From Cristatella mucedo (taxonomy: Eukaryota; Bryozoa; Phylactolaemata; Cristatellidae), in NCBI GenBank assembly GCA_009760855.2, contig WPIO01000025.1, forward strand, positions 5,244,001-5,304,000: a stretch of DNA of 60,000 bases, given 5' to 3'. Positions 47,901 through 59,634 of this stretch are shown here, one piece after another. A program made the translations under genes and the position numbers. Every line of letters begins with the position of its first letter. The stretch's first letter is position 1. The notes under the pieces are model-generated. The model ran no database searches. It was given only the letters and a program-made list of their open reading frames with translations, and was not told the DNA's origin.

Positions 47901-50900
47901 CACAGACATTTTTTGCAGAAACAAAAGCATGGGCAGAGGCCTAAGGGTTCTGGTTAATGCTACACAAATCGGCTAGTTGACTTTGCCTGGCAGATAAACA
48001 AATGAACCAGGACAAGCATAGTACCAAAAATGGGTCGCCAGGAGATTTTATAATGTATTAAAGGACACACAGCCCTTTAACAACAAATTGAGCAACTGCA
48101 GCTTGCCCAAATGCACAGGAAAGCAACATCACATAAAAAATATGACAGCAAAACTCAACTACTTAACAGCAGCCACTGAAAATGTTCCAAACAAAACCAG
48201 AACTAACAGAGTGGTGCACCTGCCAAGCATGGATTATGAGTACATCTATCTTTGGTAGATAAAACCTTGGTGGATAAAAAAGGAAAGAGAATAAATCACA
48301 CCTTGGAGTATTCTTTTGAAGAAGATAGGGGCGGTGACATTCAAAAAGTCGCCGCAAGAATCCGAATGACTTATGATCGACTTTGTAAAACCGACTCGAC
48401 AAGATGAGCAGAAAGGCACCACAGAACTAACTAAGCGCTTTTCTATGTATCTATGAAGGTATGCATAAATTATGTGTGAATTTGTGTGCACCTTCGTATG
48501 TATCCTAGCGGCCATAAGTTTTGCCGAACTCAACTAACTATGGCTGCCTGGTCGGCTACTGCTGTAAGCAATGACGGCTATTCATCGACTTGACGAATTT
48601 CAGTTCCATCGGATGATATAGCATGCCCAACCGATTGCAGTTAGTCCAATAATTTGGCCGGTGGTCTCATGCGACGGTCGAGAGGTCTCAGCCGACACTG
48701 AATCTCCAATCCTCGGTTGTCCGGTGGCTGTGATGTCACGCCCACTCGAGGCTTGGTTTCTTTGAAGGCTCTTGTCAACAGTTAATCTACCTTTGCTACC
48801 CTCGCCATAAGCCCGTGTTCGCTAAGGCTTTACCTCACTGTCCACTCACTGTGGGTCCGGTGCTAAACTCGAGTGTTTTGGCCTGGACTCGAGCAGGTGC
48901 AAAATGAACCTTCAGGCACTCCATTCTCAGGAGCCGACCATCCCTCCTACTAGAAGCTGGAGGGCATTCCAGATCGGTTCTTCATTGTCCCTAGCACGGA
49001 CAATTTCCAAATGTTATTTCGGACAGCTTTCTCACTTTTGCCCAGCTTCCGAGTAGTCTCTCGGTTGCTAACCTTCCCAAGATGGTAAGATCACAGCTGG
49101 CCCCTCACAATATCTGCAAGGCAGCCTTCCTAGGGCCATAGCAGCTTCGACTGAATTGTCAATTCGTTTTGCCGAGTTCGGCCAAGGTAACTGGGTGTGT
49201 GACCAATTTCCCCAGTGTGCTAGTGCGGGGCATGTAGATGTCGCTTTTTCTATTAGACAACGTCTGCAAATGCAGCCCTAGTGGTGTCAATCATATTTAA
49301 AGGTACTACAACTAAATTCAACAATGTCAACAACAAATGTCAACAATAATAACAATAATGTCAACAACAAATTCACTCTGATAGTAGATTTTCAAGCATT
49401 ACTAAATAAATATAATTCATTTGTATAGCACACCTAGAAAACTTAATCTCTATTTAGGCGCTTCACATATGCCACGGGGCTCAAGCAGGCTTGAGCCCAC
49501 GACCTCGGCCAGACCTTGGTCGGGCAAGCACCTTAACCACTAGGCCAAACCAATACAACCGTATAGATTGCAAACGAGCGAGCAGAGTAATACATTCAGC
49601 ACAGCCACTGAAACCAGTAAAAGCAGCCGGCCATCGGTAATGAAGTTATCCTGTTGCCAAGGGGGCGCCAATACATAAATCTGTATCAGAATTCTTCGGG
49701 GTTCTGGGATCAGAAGTCTTCCCGAGCAATAATTAACGACCAAAACACCATTTCTTGATAGCCAATGAAAGGAAATATTCTACAGTATCTACTACAATTT
49801 GCACTAGTTCCAACAGCTACCGGCTGAGATGATACATCGACAATACTCACAGGAGGGCAAGTGCAGAAAAATGTATGACCGCTAGTGTACATATGTAGGT
49901 GAGTGGGTGAGAGTGTGTATGTGTGTGTATAAGTATCAATGTATGCGTGAATGAATACATTAACACATGCATGTATTTATCTCTGGCCGTAATTTTACAA
50001 AGCTCTAAGGACCAAGTTCCATGTTGTGCTGGAGAGTTTTCTACAGTGCACTCAAAGCCTAATCAGCTTTCGGTGGCTGCAAGAAGCAAGGACAAGTCAC
50101 GTGGAAAACAGCAGAAGTAAGTAGCATGGAGCACATGACTACTAGAAAGGATGTCCTCGAATAGAGAAAATGTCGCTGCACACTATTTGGCTGCTGAGGG
50201 TTAGGCGAACACAGCTTGTCCCGCCGAAATTGGATTGAACAAGCAGCTCCACCATCGAGAGGTCTGGGTACTTTTTAATCCAAGTGACATTATGCATTCG
50301 GTAATTAGCAATTACCTATACTTTGACCTAGAAAAGGCATATTGAAATGCAATAAAGGAAGATGCCCAACTCACGGATTTCTTACACTTGCCACTGTGGC
50401 ACTTTTACAGTACATATTATATGACGTATGCAACATGATGGTGCATTGTGTCGCCAGTCCTCTCTGTGGTCTTCACTGGCAAACTGAGCCCAGTTAAAAC
50501 CGAGATTTTAAATGCATCTCTGGAAAAAGGGATGCACCTGAGTCATTCAAACTGGCAATCGTTAGACTGATACTTAAAAAGGCTGAATTAGATACAGAGG
50601 TCCATGCAAACTATCGCCCAGTTTCACTTCTTCCTTTTTTGTCAAAGATTCTTGAAAAAACTGTCGCTAAGCAGCTGGTAGCACACATTGTAAATAACGA
50701 AATTACTAGTGCTAAGCAGCTGGTAGCACACATTGAAAATAATACAACTTTAGAAAAGTTTCAATCAGGGTTCAAGCGGCAGCACTGCTCTCGTCCATGT
50801 AACCAATGACATCCTATGCAGTAACGATGACAGGAATGTCACCGCCCCAGCAGTGCTAAATATATCAGCTGCCTTCGACACCATTGATCACGACATCCTA

Positions 50901-53900
50901 CTTAAACGATTGAGAACAACGGTCGGTCTAGCAGACGAGGCACTGGCGTGGTTTAAATCGTACTTGTCGATCGTGCTCAATCCGTATCGTGTAGGGGTCA
51001 GGTCTGATCCACAGACCAGTCACCTGTGGAGTCCCTCAAGGGTCCAACCTCGGTCTTTTGCTATTCTCTGTTTATATTCAACCTCCAGGAGAAGTTAGTC
51101 AGGCCCATGGAATAGGTTATCACTTTTATGGTGACGATACTCAGCTGTATTTGTCATTCAACCAACGGAATCTGCTGAAGCAACTTATAAACTGCCTTGC
51201 CGACAATCGATCCTTGATATCCGCAAATTTCCTTAAACTAAACGACGATAAAACGAAGCTGCTGCGCATAGGACACCCCAACCGTGTGGCTGGACTAGAA
51301 GGCTTTGCTCTTCTAATAGGTGGTGCTGTTCTGCGACCATCACAACCAGCTCGGAATTTAGGTGTTGCCTTCGAAATTTGCCTATATTTTGAAAACTTTA
51401 TTCAGAAGACTGCTTCCACAGCTAGCCATCTCGTCCGATCCCCTATCAGTGCTGCCAGCAGTGAAGCAAAATCTTCAGCAACTTCACACTTCAGCATATC
51501 AAATTGACACTGGTGAGACTAATGAGGTGATAGCATGACTTTAGACAGTTATAAATACAGGTTCCCAGAGCTGACCAACCAGATGAAAGCTGAGACGACT
51601 TGAGGTCGTACACCCACAAGCTCAGTCAGTAGCTGCACAAAGGCTTGCCTAATGCAAAGCATGTACCACGCTACAGCACAGCACACAATGCCTACTTCTC
51701 CAACATTAGCACGAGCTGCTACTTTTGGTTCTCCTGCTCAGCAATGCTGCGAGTGCTCAGCCACTATTTAGAGCTATCCGTGGTTAATACAGACATTACG
51801 ACACGAACAACTAACCGGAAACATAGGCGAATACAACAATTTACAAGGTTTGACCAAAATAATGCAACGAACATAGTTGCAGGTATACAGAAAATCTGGA
51901 GGGATCACAAAAGAGCATGATACACTGACACGCCTTACAAAGAAATGCAGTTACAGAACGAAGCAGCTGGCAGGAAAACGATCGGTTCTAAATATGATAA
52001 GAGTGAGCTCTCGAGTTCTGCCGTTTTCCAGGCAAAAAATATACCTTCTTAAAGAACATGTTGCCTTCATTTTTTACAGACTCATAGGACTGCTGCGCAC
52101 TAGCAGTTGCTACATCTTTCTTCACACTACCAGCAACTGACGTCCTATTCAGCAATTGCTGACGTTCGTGTTGTCCGTGGTTCGAAGGAGTCTCTACAAT
52201 TGCAGAAGCCACTGCACAAACGTTAAGCATAAAACCCAAGGCAGAGTTGACAAGTGACTGCAAACTCTAGATGAATCACTGCAGGTCAATTTGTGCCACA
52301 AAGTCAAAATCGTCCTCTATGCTAAAACACGACCGGACATTGAGCTTGAGGCTGATCTTCCCACCTTTGCCCGATCAAAAACTACGAATTCCATGAAACA
52401 ACCAGAACAGACACTCCTCGGGCCAACAATGGCATGCTACCCAAGCAATGTTGATCTAAGACCCCATGCTTGAGCCCAATGCAGATTGGGCTCTGAATTG
52501 CAGGACATAGGCAAGTCTGACGCTGCACAAACTAAAATAGAAAATCATCAGGCGCATACAGGTCTTACAAGTGCTGAAATATTTGTCTGGCATTGTAGTG
52601 ATCAATTTGGAAATCCATTCGGGCAGTTACTTAAAAAATGCACTACACAATAGCTAATCTCATAGGCTTAGAATGGGTTGTGAGGGCATTTAAGTCGTGG
52701 CTGCATCGGTAGTAGCTCTGCTGAGATTGTAGCAGAATAGTGTACTTCTGTTTTACAATCAAGTGTATGGCAGTACATTCCTAGACCAGTGTGAAAGGCT
52801 CATGCTGTTCGTGAATGGATCGATCCCTATACTGGGCCATTCGCCAACTTTTTTCAGCCAGAAAGGTCAGGATGTAGCATTTTTTCAAGGCAGTGCCATA
52901 TGCGTGAGCATGATTTATGTAACACAAAGTTTCTTACCGTACAGCAAACGCGGTTGTGCCAAAAGGAATAACACTGAGTAGGGGCTAAAACCTGTCTAGA
53001 TGTATTAAAGAAGTGGTATCCCAATCTCTGTTGAAAGATGCTCACAGCATTTCAAGAGGTACGATAACCTGCATATAGCAATCAATCTGTACACAACAGA
53101 CCTAAAATAGAGCAATGAACAAACAAGGCAGTGAACAACATAAGAATGTGCAAACTTGGCATCTCAAAATAATTCCACGTCACACACAATGTGAATATAC
53201 ATGTCACATATCAGAAAATTTGTGCCCGAAGAACATACCACTCGAAGACTTCCTTGACAGCTCGTTATTTGATGCATCAAATTCATATATTGGTAAATTT
53301 GTTACTGATGGTATCTTAGGAATGCGGTCCCGCCACTTTTGCCCATGTTGTTGTTGCAAGTAAGACTGACACCTAATAAATGGAACAACATGATCAACCA
53401 GTTGCCATGCAGACTTGGGATGGATAACTGCATCTAAACCCCATTAAATGAACAAGTTTGCTAGCAACACGGCGAAGATACTTTTATTGCTACAAGGAAA
53501 GAGAATGTCTCTTCTATTTGCGATACAGCGCAGGATGTCCTCTTATGAAGGGTAAACGTCGAGAGACTAATGAGAAGATTAGCCCAAGCTATCGAATCCT
53601 GCTACCTTTCAAAAGATAAACTTGTTGGAAATGGGATCTGAAGCATGGACAATTCCCGAATAAAGGAAAGCATTATAAAATTTAGGCAAACCTGATCTAA
53701 CCCAAAAGTAAACTGGAAGCAACACATCTACAAGTAAAACTTTTTTACCCATCTCATCATATATAAATTGCGCCCCAAATTGTTAGACCTTGGTACACCG
53801 GGTTACAAGTTTGAAGCTTGTTGTGGAACAAGCTTGTGACTTTGAAACAGCCTTGTTTAGTGTAGCTTTGTGCCTTGTAATTTCATAACTAGGCCAATAC

Positions 53901-56900
53901 CTGACAGATTAACTTTATATTTGAAATATAATTTCAGCTCTACTTGCACAACACTGCAGGAGCTCATTTCTCATTTCGGTTGAATAAGTTTTGCAATACA
54001 TGTCATCCATAACACATTCCTAAATTGTATTATCTACAATCGTGGACATGTATAGCAAAACTTATCCAACTGAAATCAGGAATGAGCTCCTGCAGTGTCG
54101 TGCAAGCAGAGCTGGATTTAATTTCGAATTTCACGTTGATCCGTCAAGTATTAGCCTAGTTATGGAATTACAAGGTACAAAGCTACCCTGTAAGTAAAGC
54201 CGTTTCAAAGCCACAAGCAAGTTCAGAAACAAGCTTCAAACATACATATCGATGCACCTAGGTTTAACTAGTTGGGACACAAGTCGTACATGATGCAGAT
54301 TGGTACATTTTCTACTTGTAGATATGTTGCTGGATTCGATATGGTTTGACTATCATTTTCAATAATTTTCTTTTATTTGGAAATCGTCAAAACTCCAGAT
54401 CCCATTTCCAACATGCCTGTCTTTTGAAAGGTACCCTAAACAGTTATTCGATCGTTGGTCTTTGAGTATTTTCTTGACATTTACCCAAAAAATATTATTA
54501 TTATCAAACGATACAACTTTGAATGTGAATGAGTGAGTGAATGAGTATATCCCATAAACACAAGTGGCAGACATCGCCCTACGTTGTGCCATCTGTGGTA
54601 TTTATAGCACTACAACGATGTTACAGCTATGATGAGTATCATGTAAAAACAGATAAGATAATTTGCTAATTAGCTTACGTGGCTACAACATACACTCACA
54701 TAGTTAAAATCTAATACTAAATTGTGGACTGAATTATGAAATAGCAACAAGCAGGCTTTTGATAGGCAAGTTATTTAAGTACATATGTAAATGCTGTGGA
54801 GGTTATCTCTCAGTGGAACGTCTTAATTCTTTAATTAATGTTAAAGAATAAATCGAAAGCATCTTTCTTAGGGTATCTCAAAAGTTTTTAATTGATTTGT
54901 CCCGCAATTTTTGGCGGGTAGACTCTAGTTGCCACGGTTTGCCCAGGGATAAGGTGATAGCCTTAAATGACCAAGGTCAGCAGCTCAAGCCCTGTCACAT
55001 ATATTAAGTGCTTTGAAAGAGATTAAGTTCCCTTAGGGAGCAATACAAATGAACTATATATTTTTTTTTATTATTATCATGCAAGCGGCTTCATTATGCT
55101 TAAGATAGCGTTTGATGGTTTCAGCCTTCATGCTGCTGCTTCACTTAAGCAACAACAAGAAGATAAATTCGGTCAAAACTAATTGGCTAGAAGGTCGAAT
55201 TCCAAGACTTCGCATATAGCATATGTAAAGAATCTAGATTTAGTTGTCCGATGGTGCTACACAATTTATTCTGATTATTCTTATTATTATACTTCATCAT
55301 CTTGACTCAGGGGTAAAGCGGTTGCACTTCTCGACTCGGGTCGCGGACTCGAGTCCTGCAGTGGGCTGTCCTTCATTGCCCACAGCAATCTGTGGTGATA
55401 ACCGCTAAGCCTTTTAACCCGCTATATAAATAATGAAGTTGAATCAGCTAATCTTATATTTTTTTTTTACTTTACTTCACCCAGGATGTCAAACCCATTT
55501 AGCTTTCGGGGTGTCTCACACTTACTGGAGAGGGGACGGATGGCCAAATCACTTGTGATTACATAAATAGTGATAGGAAGAAAGCATTTACACTGCCTAA
55601 TATTTTCTTGTCTGAAGAAGGTAAAAACCCTGTGCAACAGCAAGCAACCCTTAGCAATCGAATCCTCTCCTAAAAACAGAGAAGAAATGCGTTTGTAAAA
55701 GTACTGACGGATGAAATTCATGACCCATCACTGCATGTGGACTTGCATGCAGCCTAGATAGGGTTTCCTGTACTGCCACTCAATTTGTGCCCCAGCCAAA
55801 AATGTGAGATGGAATGTAAATACTATCACAGTAACTGTTATTTTACCGTGCTGGTCCAGCAGATCTGGACAAGGATTTTCATGGGATTTTTCGTCTATTC
55901 CTACCTGGTTCGCAAGCTAAGCTGTCTACAAAAGTTCCGAGGCTTCAAGTGCAGGGCCGAGTCCGGTTCCCGAGCATCGTGTAAACACAACATTGCGTGT
56001 AACCACAAGAACACAGCAAATAAGGTGAGTATAAAGCAAGCATTCTTTTATAGCCTGTCGTGGATGAGTAAAAAAACACCTGAGAGATATTCTCGGGGCA
56101 TTTTAAATTAACAGGTAAGCCAGCAAGAAAAGCATAAGCATTCCTACAAGGCCAGGGAGACCAAAACACGAGACATGGAGCTCGAAAACAGCAGGTTATA
56201 GTTAAGGTTCCAACACTGGGATACATAAAACATTTGTGATCACCCATGGATCCTGCCAGAAGCAGCAGACAGCCAGAAATAAATAAAACGATGTTACACA
56301 AGAACCAGACAAAACTATATATGGCATATGGTGAGGATACTGCAAATGTGAGGCAAATGAAAACTACATGCGAACCCTTCATACCTGGATGCACCTTGCT
56401 GGGCACTGGCTGCATCACTAGCACCATCACCAATGGCTGTCCGTGCAAGATAATGGCGGTAATCAGCATATGCTTCGCCATACTTCTCAAGCTGCTCGTA
56501 GGCCTGGGCACGCCGCATCAACGGCTTAGGCGCATGTGGGACTAGCTCCAGTGCTGTTGTGCAATCAGTAACACAGCTTCGAGGTTCGCCAGTCTTGAAA
56601 TGACATGCAGCACGATTGCTGTACAGTGAAGAGAGATGATAGTTGTATGGGTTCATCGAGCCACCATCTGTGTTACAAGCTAAAATCGACACAACACACG
56701 AATGATCGATTTAAGACACACTATGAAACCAACCACGAGGTACTGCTTTGGGGTTGCAGAGACTTCCAGTACCAGCCAGAGGTAGACACAAAACTTTAAG
56801 CAACCACTCTGATAAAAGTGACTTCCTAGCATGGTTTGTATGCATAGCAGCAACAGTTTGCAAAAAATTGCAATAATTTCCAATTCTCTATTTTCTATTA

Positions 56901-59596
56901 GAACGTCGAGGAAGGGGCTCCAGGCTCTTATAATCAAAGAAAACACATTAAGCAGTTACTATGAGAACGAAAGTAGCTTAGTGCGCAAGTAAGTGAGAAC
57001 GCCTCAAACTGCATTGTGAACCTCTGAATTTTATAGTGTAGTGGTGCACTACATTAACAAAATCAAGTTGGAAGGCTGAATGGTTAGTAATGGTTTTGCA
57101 AAGCACCCCATTGATTAAGATGTCAAAAGAACACATAAAAAGCTTTTATTCGATGGATGACAAGGTGAAACCAGCGGTAGCTTGTATTTTAAGCCTCTCA
57201 CCACATCGTACATCAAGAAAGATCCATTAGAAAGCAGCGAGATCATACATATATGCCTAGCCAGGCATCTGAGCAGCAGAAACCGCCACAATGGATGTGG
57301 CGGTTTCTGCTGAAGATAGAGCTGAGATAGCAATCTGCTGAGATGCAAAAACTTTGACCATAATTAGCCTAAAATTTTACTATATTGCACACGAGAAAAA
57401 TTTTGCTACTTTGCACATAGTTGTTAACTTGCACTTTGCAGATTAGGCCTCATTGCAAATTAACCACTAGCTGTACAAAAAAATTAGGCCAATGAATCCA
57501 CCTTATTGCTGGCTTTCGTTTGTTGCTCAGGTGAGACTGTCCCACACGGATGCAAGGAAATCGCCTGGCTGCATGTGGCTAAGTTTACAAGCATCCAAAA
57601 GGCTGGTAGACAAAAGCTAGGCAAAGCATTGGAAAGATAACACCTTACGAACTGCAGATACGAGGAAAGGCAACTGCTACATCGGAAACACCTGGCAAGC
57701 CTTCAATATGACAATACTTCACCAACAGAACTTACATTCATAAAGTTCTTTAATCGCCTGATCATAAAACGTCTTAGCATCACCATATTGGCCAGCTTTA
57801 AACAGTGCACCTCCATTGGATGACAAGGAGCTAACAGTGCTCGGTAGAGGTGATACAGTAATAACCACAGGCTGAAAAGACAATACGACAAATACAAGCT
57901 ACACGGGTACTTAAAAATATCATATAATCACTGGGCTACTTAAACCTACCGGTGAACTACGACCATGCTTGCAAGTATTCACATATAAGCGATTGCTAGA
58001 AGCCTCCGCAACAAGTGCATTGCTGGCTCCGAAAAAATCCATGCACCCTGTGGATCAAAATACAACCTCAAATATTTCAGTGTTTACGGACTGCTGGCCA
58101 AAAAAATTTCACCAGAACACGGTATTTACACGAGTTAGCAACATTTGTAAAAAGAAAATTGTTTCTATTAAAGTCTTGGTTTGCTCCCTAGATGTAAAAA
58201 CATGCAAAATGACCATGCTTTTGCAGTAGCTGAAGTAAATTCTGGCTTACTGAGAAAATCAAGCACCACTCTGTAATAATGTATCTCAATTTACCGAATC
58301 AGGTATTTTCACAACCATCATCGTGGGTTTGAACCATGCTATTGTAAGTATACGCAACCAAAGGTTCGATATGGTTCGAAAACAGCACAATAAATCAATG
58401 GCATAATAATACAAAGGAAAAACCACCAAATAGTGTTTTCAGATTAACAAGGAATGAAAAACTTTTTGTTGAACAATTTACTAGCTCTGAACTCTCTCGG
58501 TTTTCCAAATGCATGTAATCAATCGAACTACTTTCGACAATCTCACTCGAAACTTTTTAATACATGCATGTCATCAGGTTTTTGGCATTTCAGTAACCTA
58601 CCAAGGCTTCTCTAGCAGTTGCATTTGGTCCCCAGCTCTTTTTTTTTTTTATCTGGAAACATAGTTGGCTGCAGCACAGTATTGAGCTAAGTTTGGTCGA
58701 CGTCTACGCATGTGCAAAACCGATGTCTCAAAAAAGACCACTCCTGAAGATGTGCTCGGCACAGTCGTCGAGATTGTTTTTAAGCAGGATGGCCTTTGGC
58801 ACACCCAAAAACTCAATACTTCACCATGTCCTAACAGTGCTAGCAAAAATATTATCCAAAAACCCCAACTGATTCCAAACGATTTTGAAACAGCCAAACA
58901 GTAATGGGAGAATTTTGTTTTGTTACAGATATTGCTTACTAATGCGCATACTATGTTCATGTAAATTTTTGGGTCAGAAATCCATAAAACGAAATATCTG
59001 ATGTTATAATTTGATACCCAAGGGGCGTGAATTTTTGGGCCAGCACCGAAGTACAAAACAATAAGCTTAAACGAAGTAATTATAGCCATATATCAACGAA
59101 GACACACAATCGACACAGCCAAACTGGGCTGAGTTTACGTACTTCTTCAACAGGTGTAACAGCAGTTGGCTCTGCTTCTTGTGCTGCATGCACTAATGGA
59201 GGTGGGTTTATGGAAACATTTTTGACACTAACGGCAGATGGCAGTACTGAGCGATCAATAGATGCAGCAGATGAAGAAGCCGGTGCCAGAAAAGTAGCCA
59301 CTCCAGCCTGATCTGTCAGATGGGGTGTCGTGGGAAGATCAGGGCTGGCATGTGTCGTTGAGTGCACTCTGGTATGCAGCTCAGGACCATTGGTGAGATC
59401 TGCTGAAGATTTAGTGTCAGCATCTCCTATATAAAATAGATCAGGTACACATAAGAAACAGTTTCCAAGATTTTGGCAAATGCAATCAAACAGGGGGCGA
59501 TCTTGGTCAAGTACACTTTCGAGAAATGCTCCACGACTCAGCAGCACAAGCATTGGTAGACTCATGCATACACAAGCGCGCGCACACACGCGCGCG

Positions 59597-59634
<38 letters not shown>

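Noticed and set aside
23640-55340. tRNA genes at several A/B-box-like sites
   Set aside because: Boxes are degenerate, cloverleafs are not supported and the copies end in shared SINE tails.
57275-57311. microRNA precursor
   Set aside because: The stem is only 16 bp with a 5-base loop, too short for a typical animal pre-miRNA.
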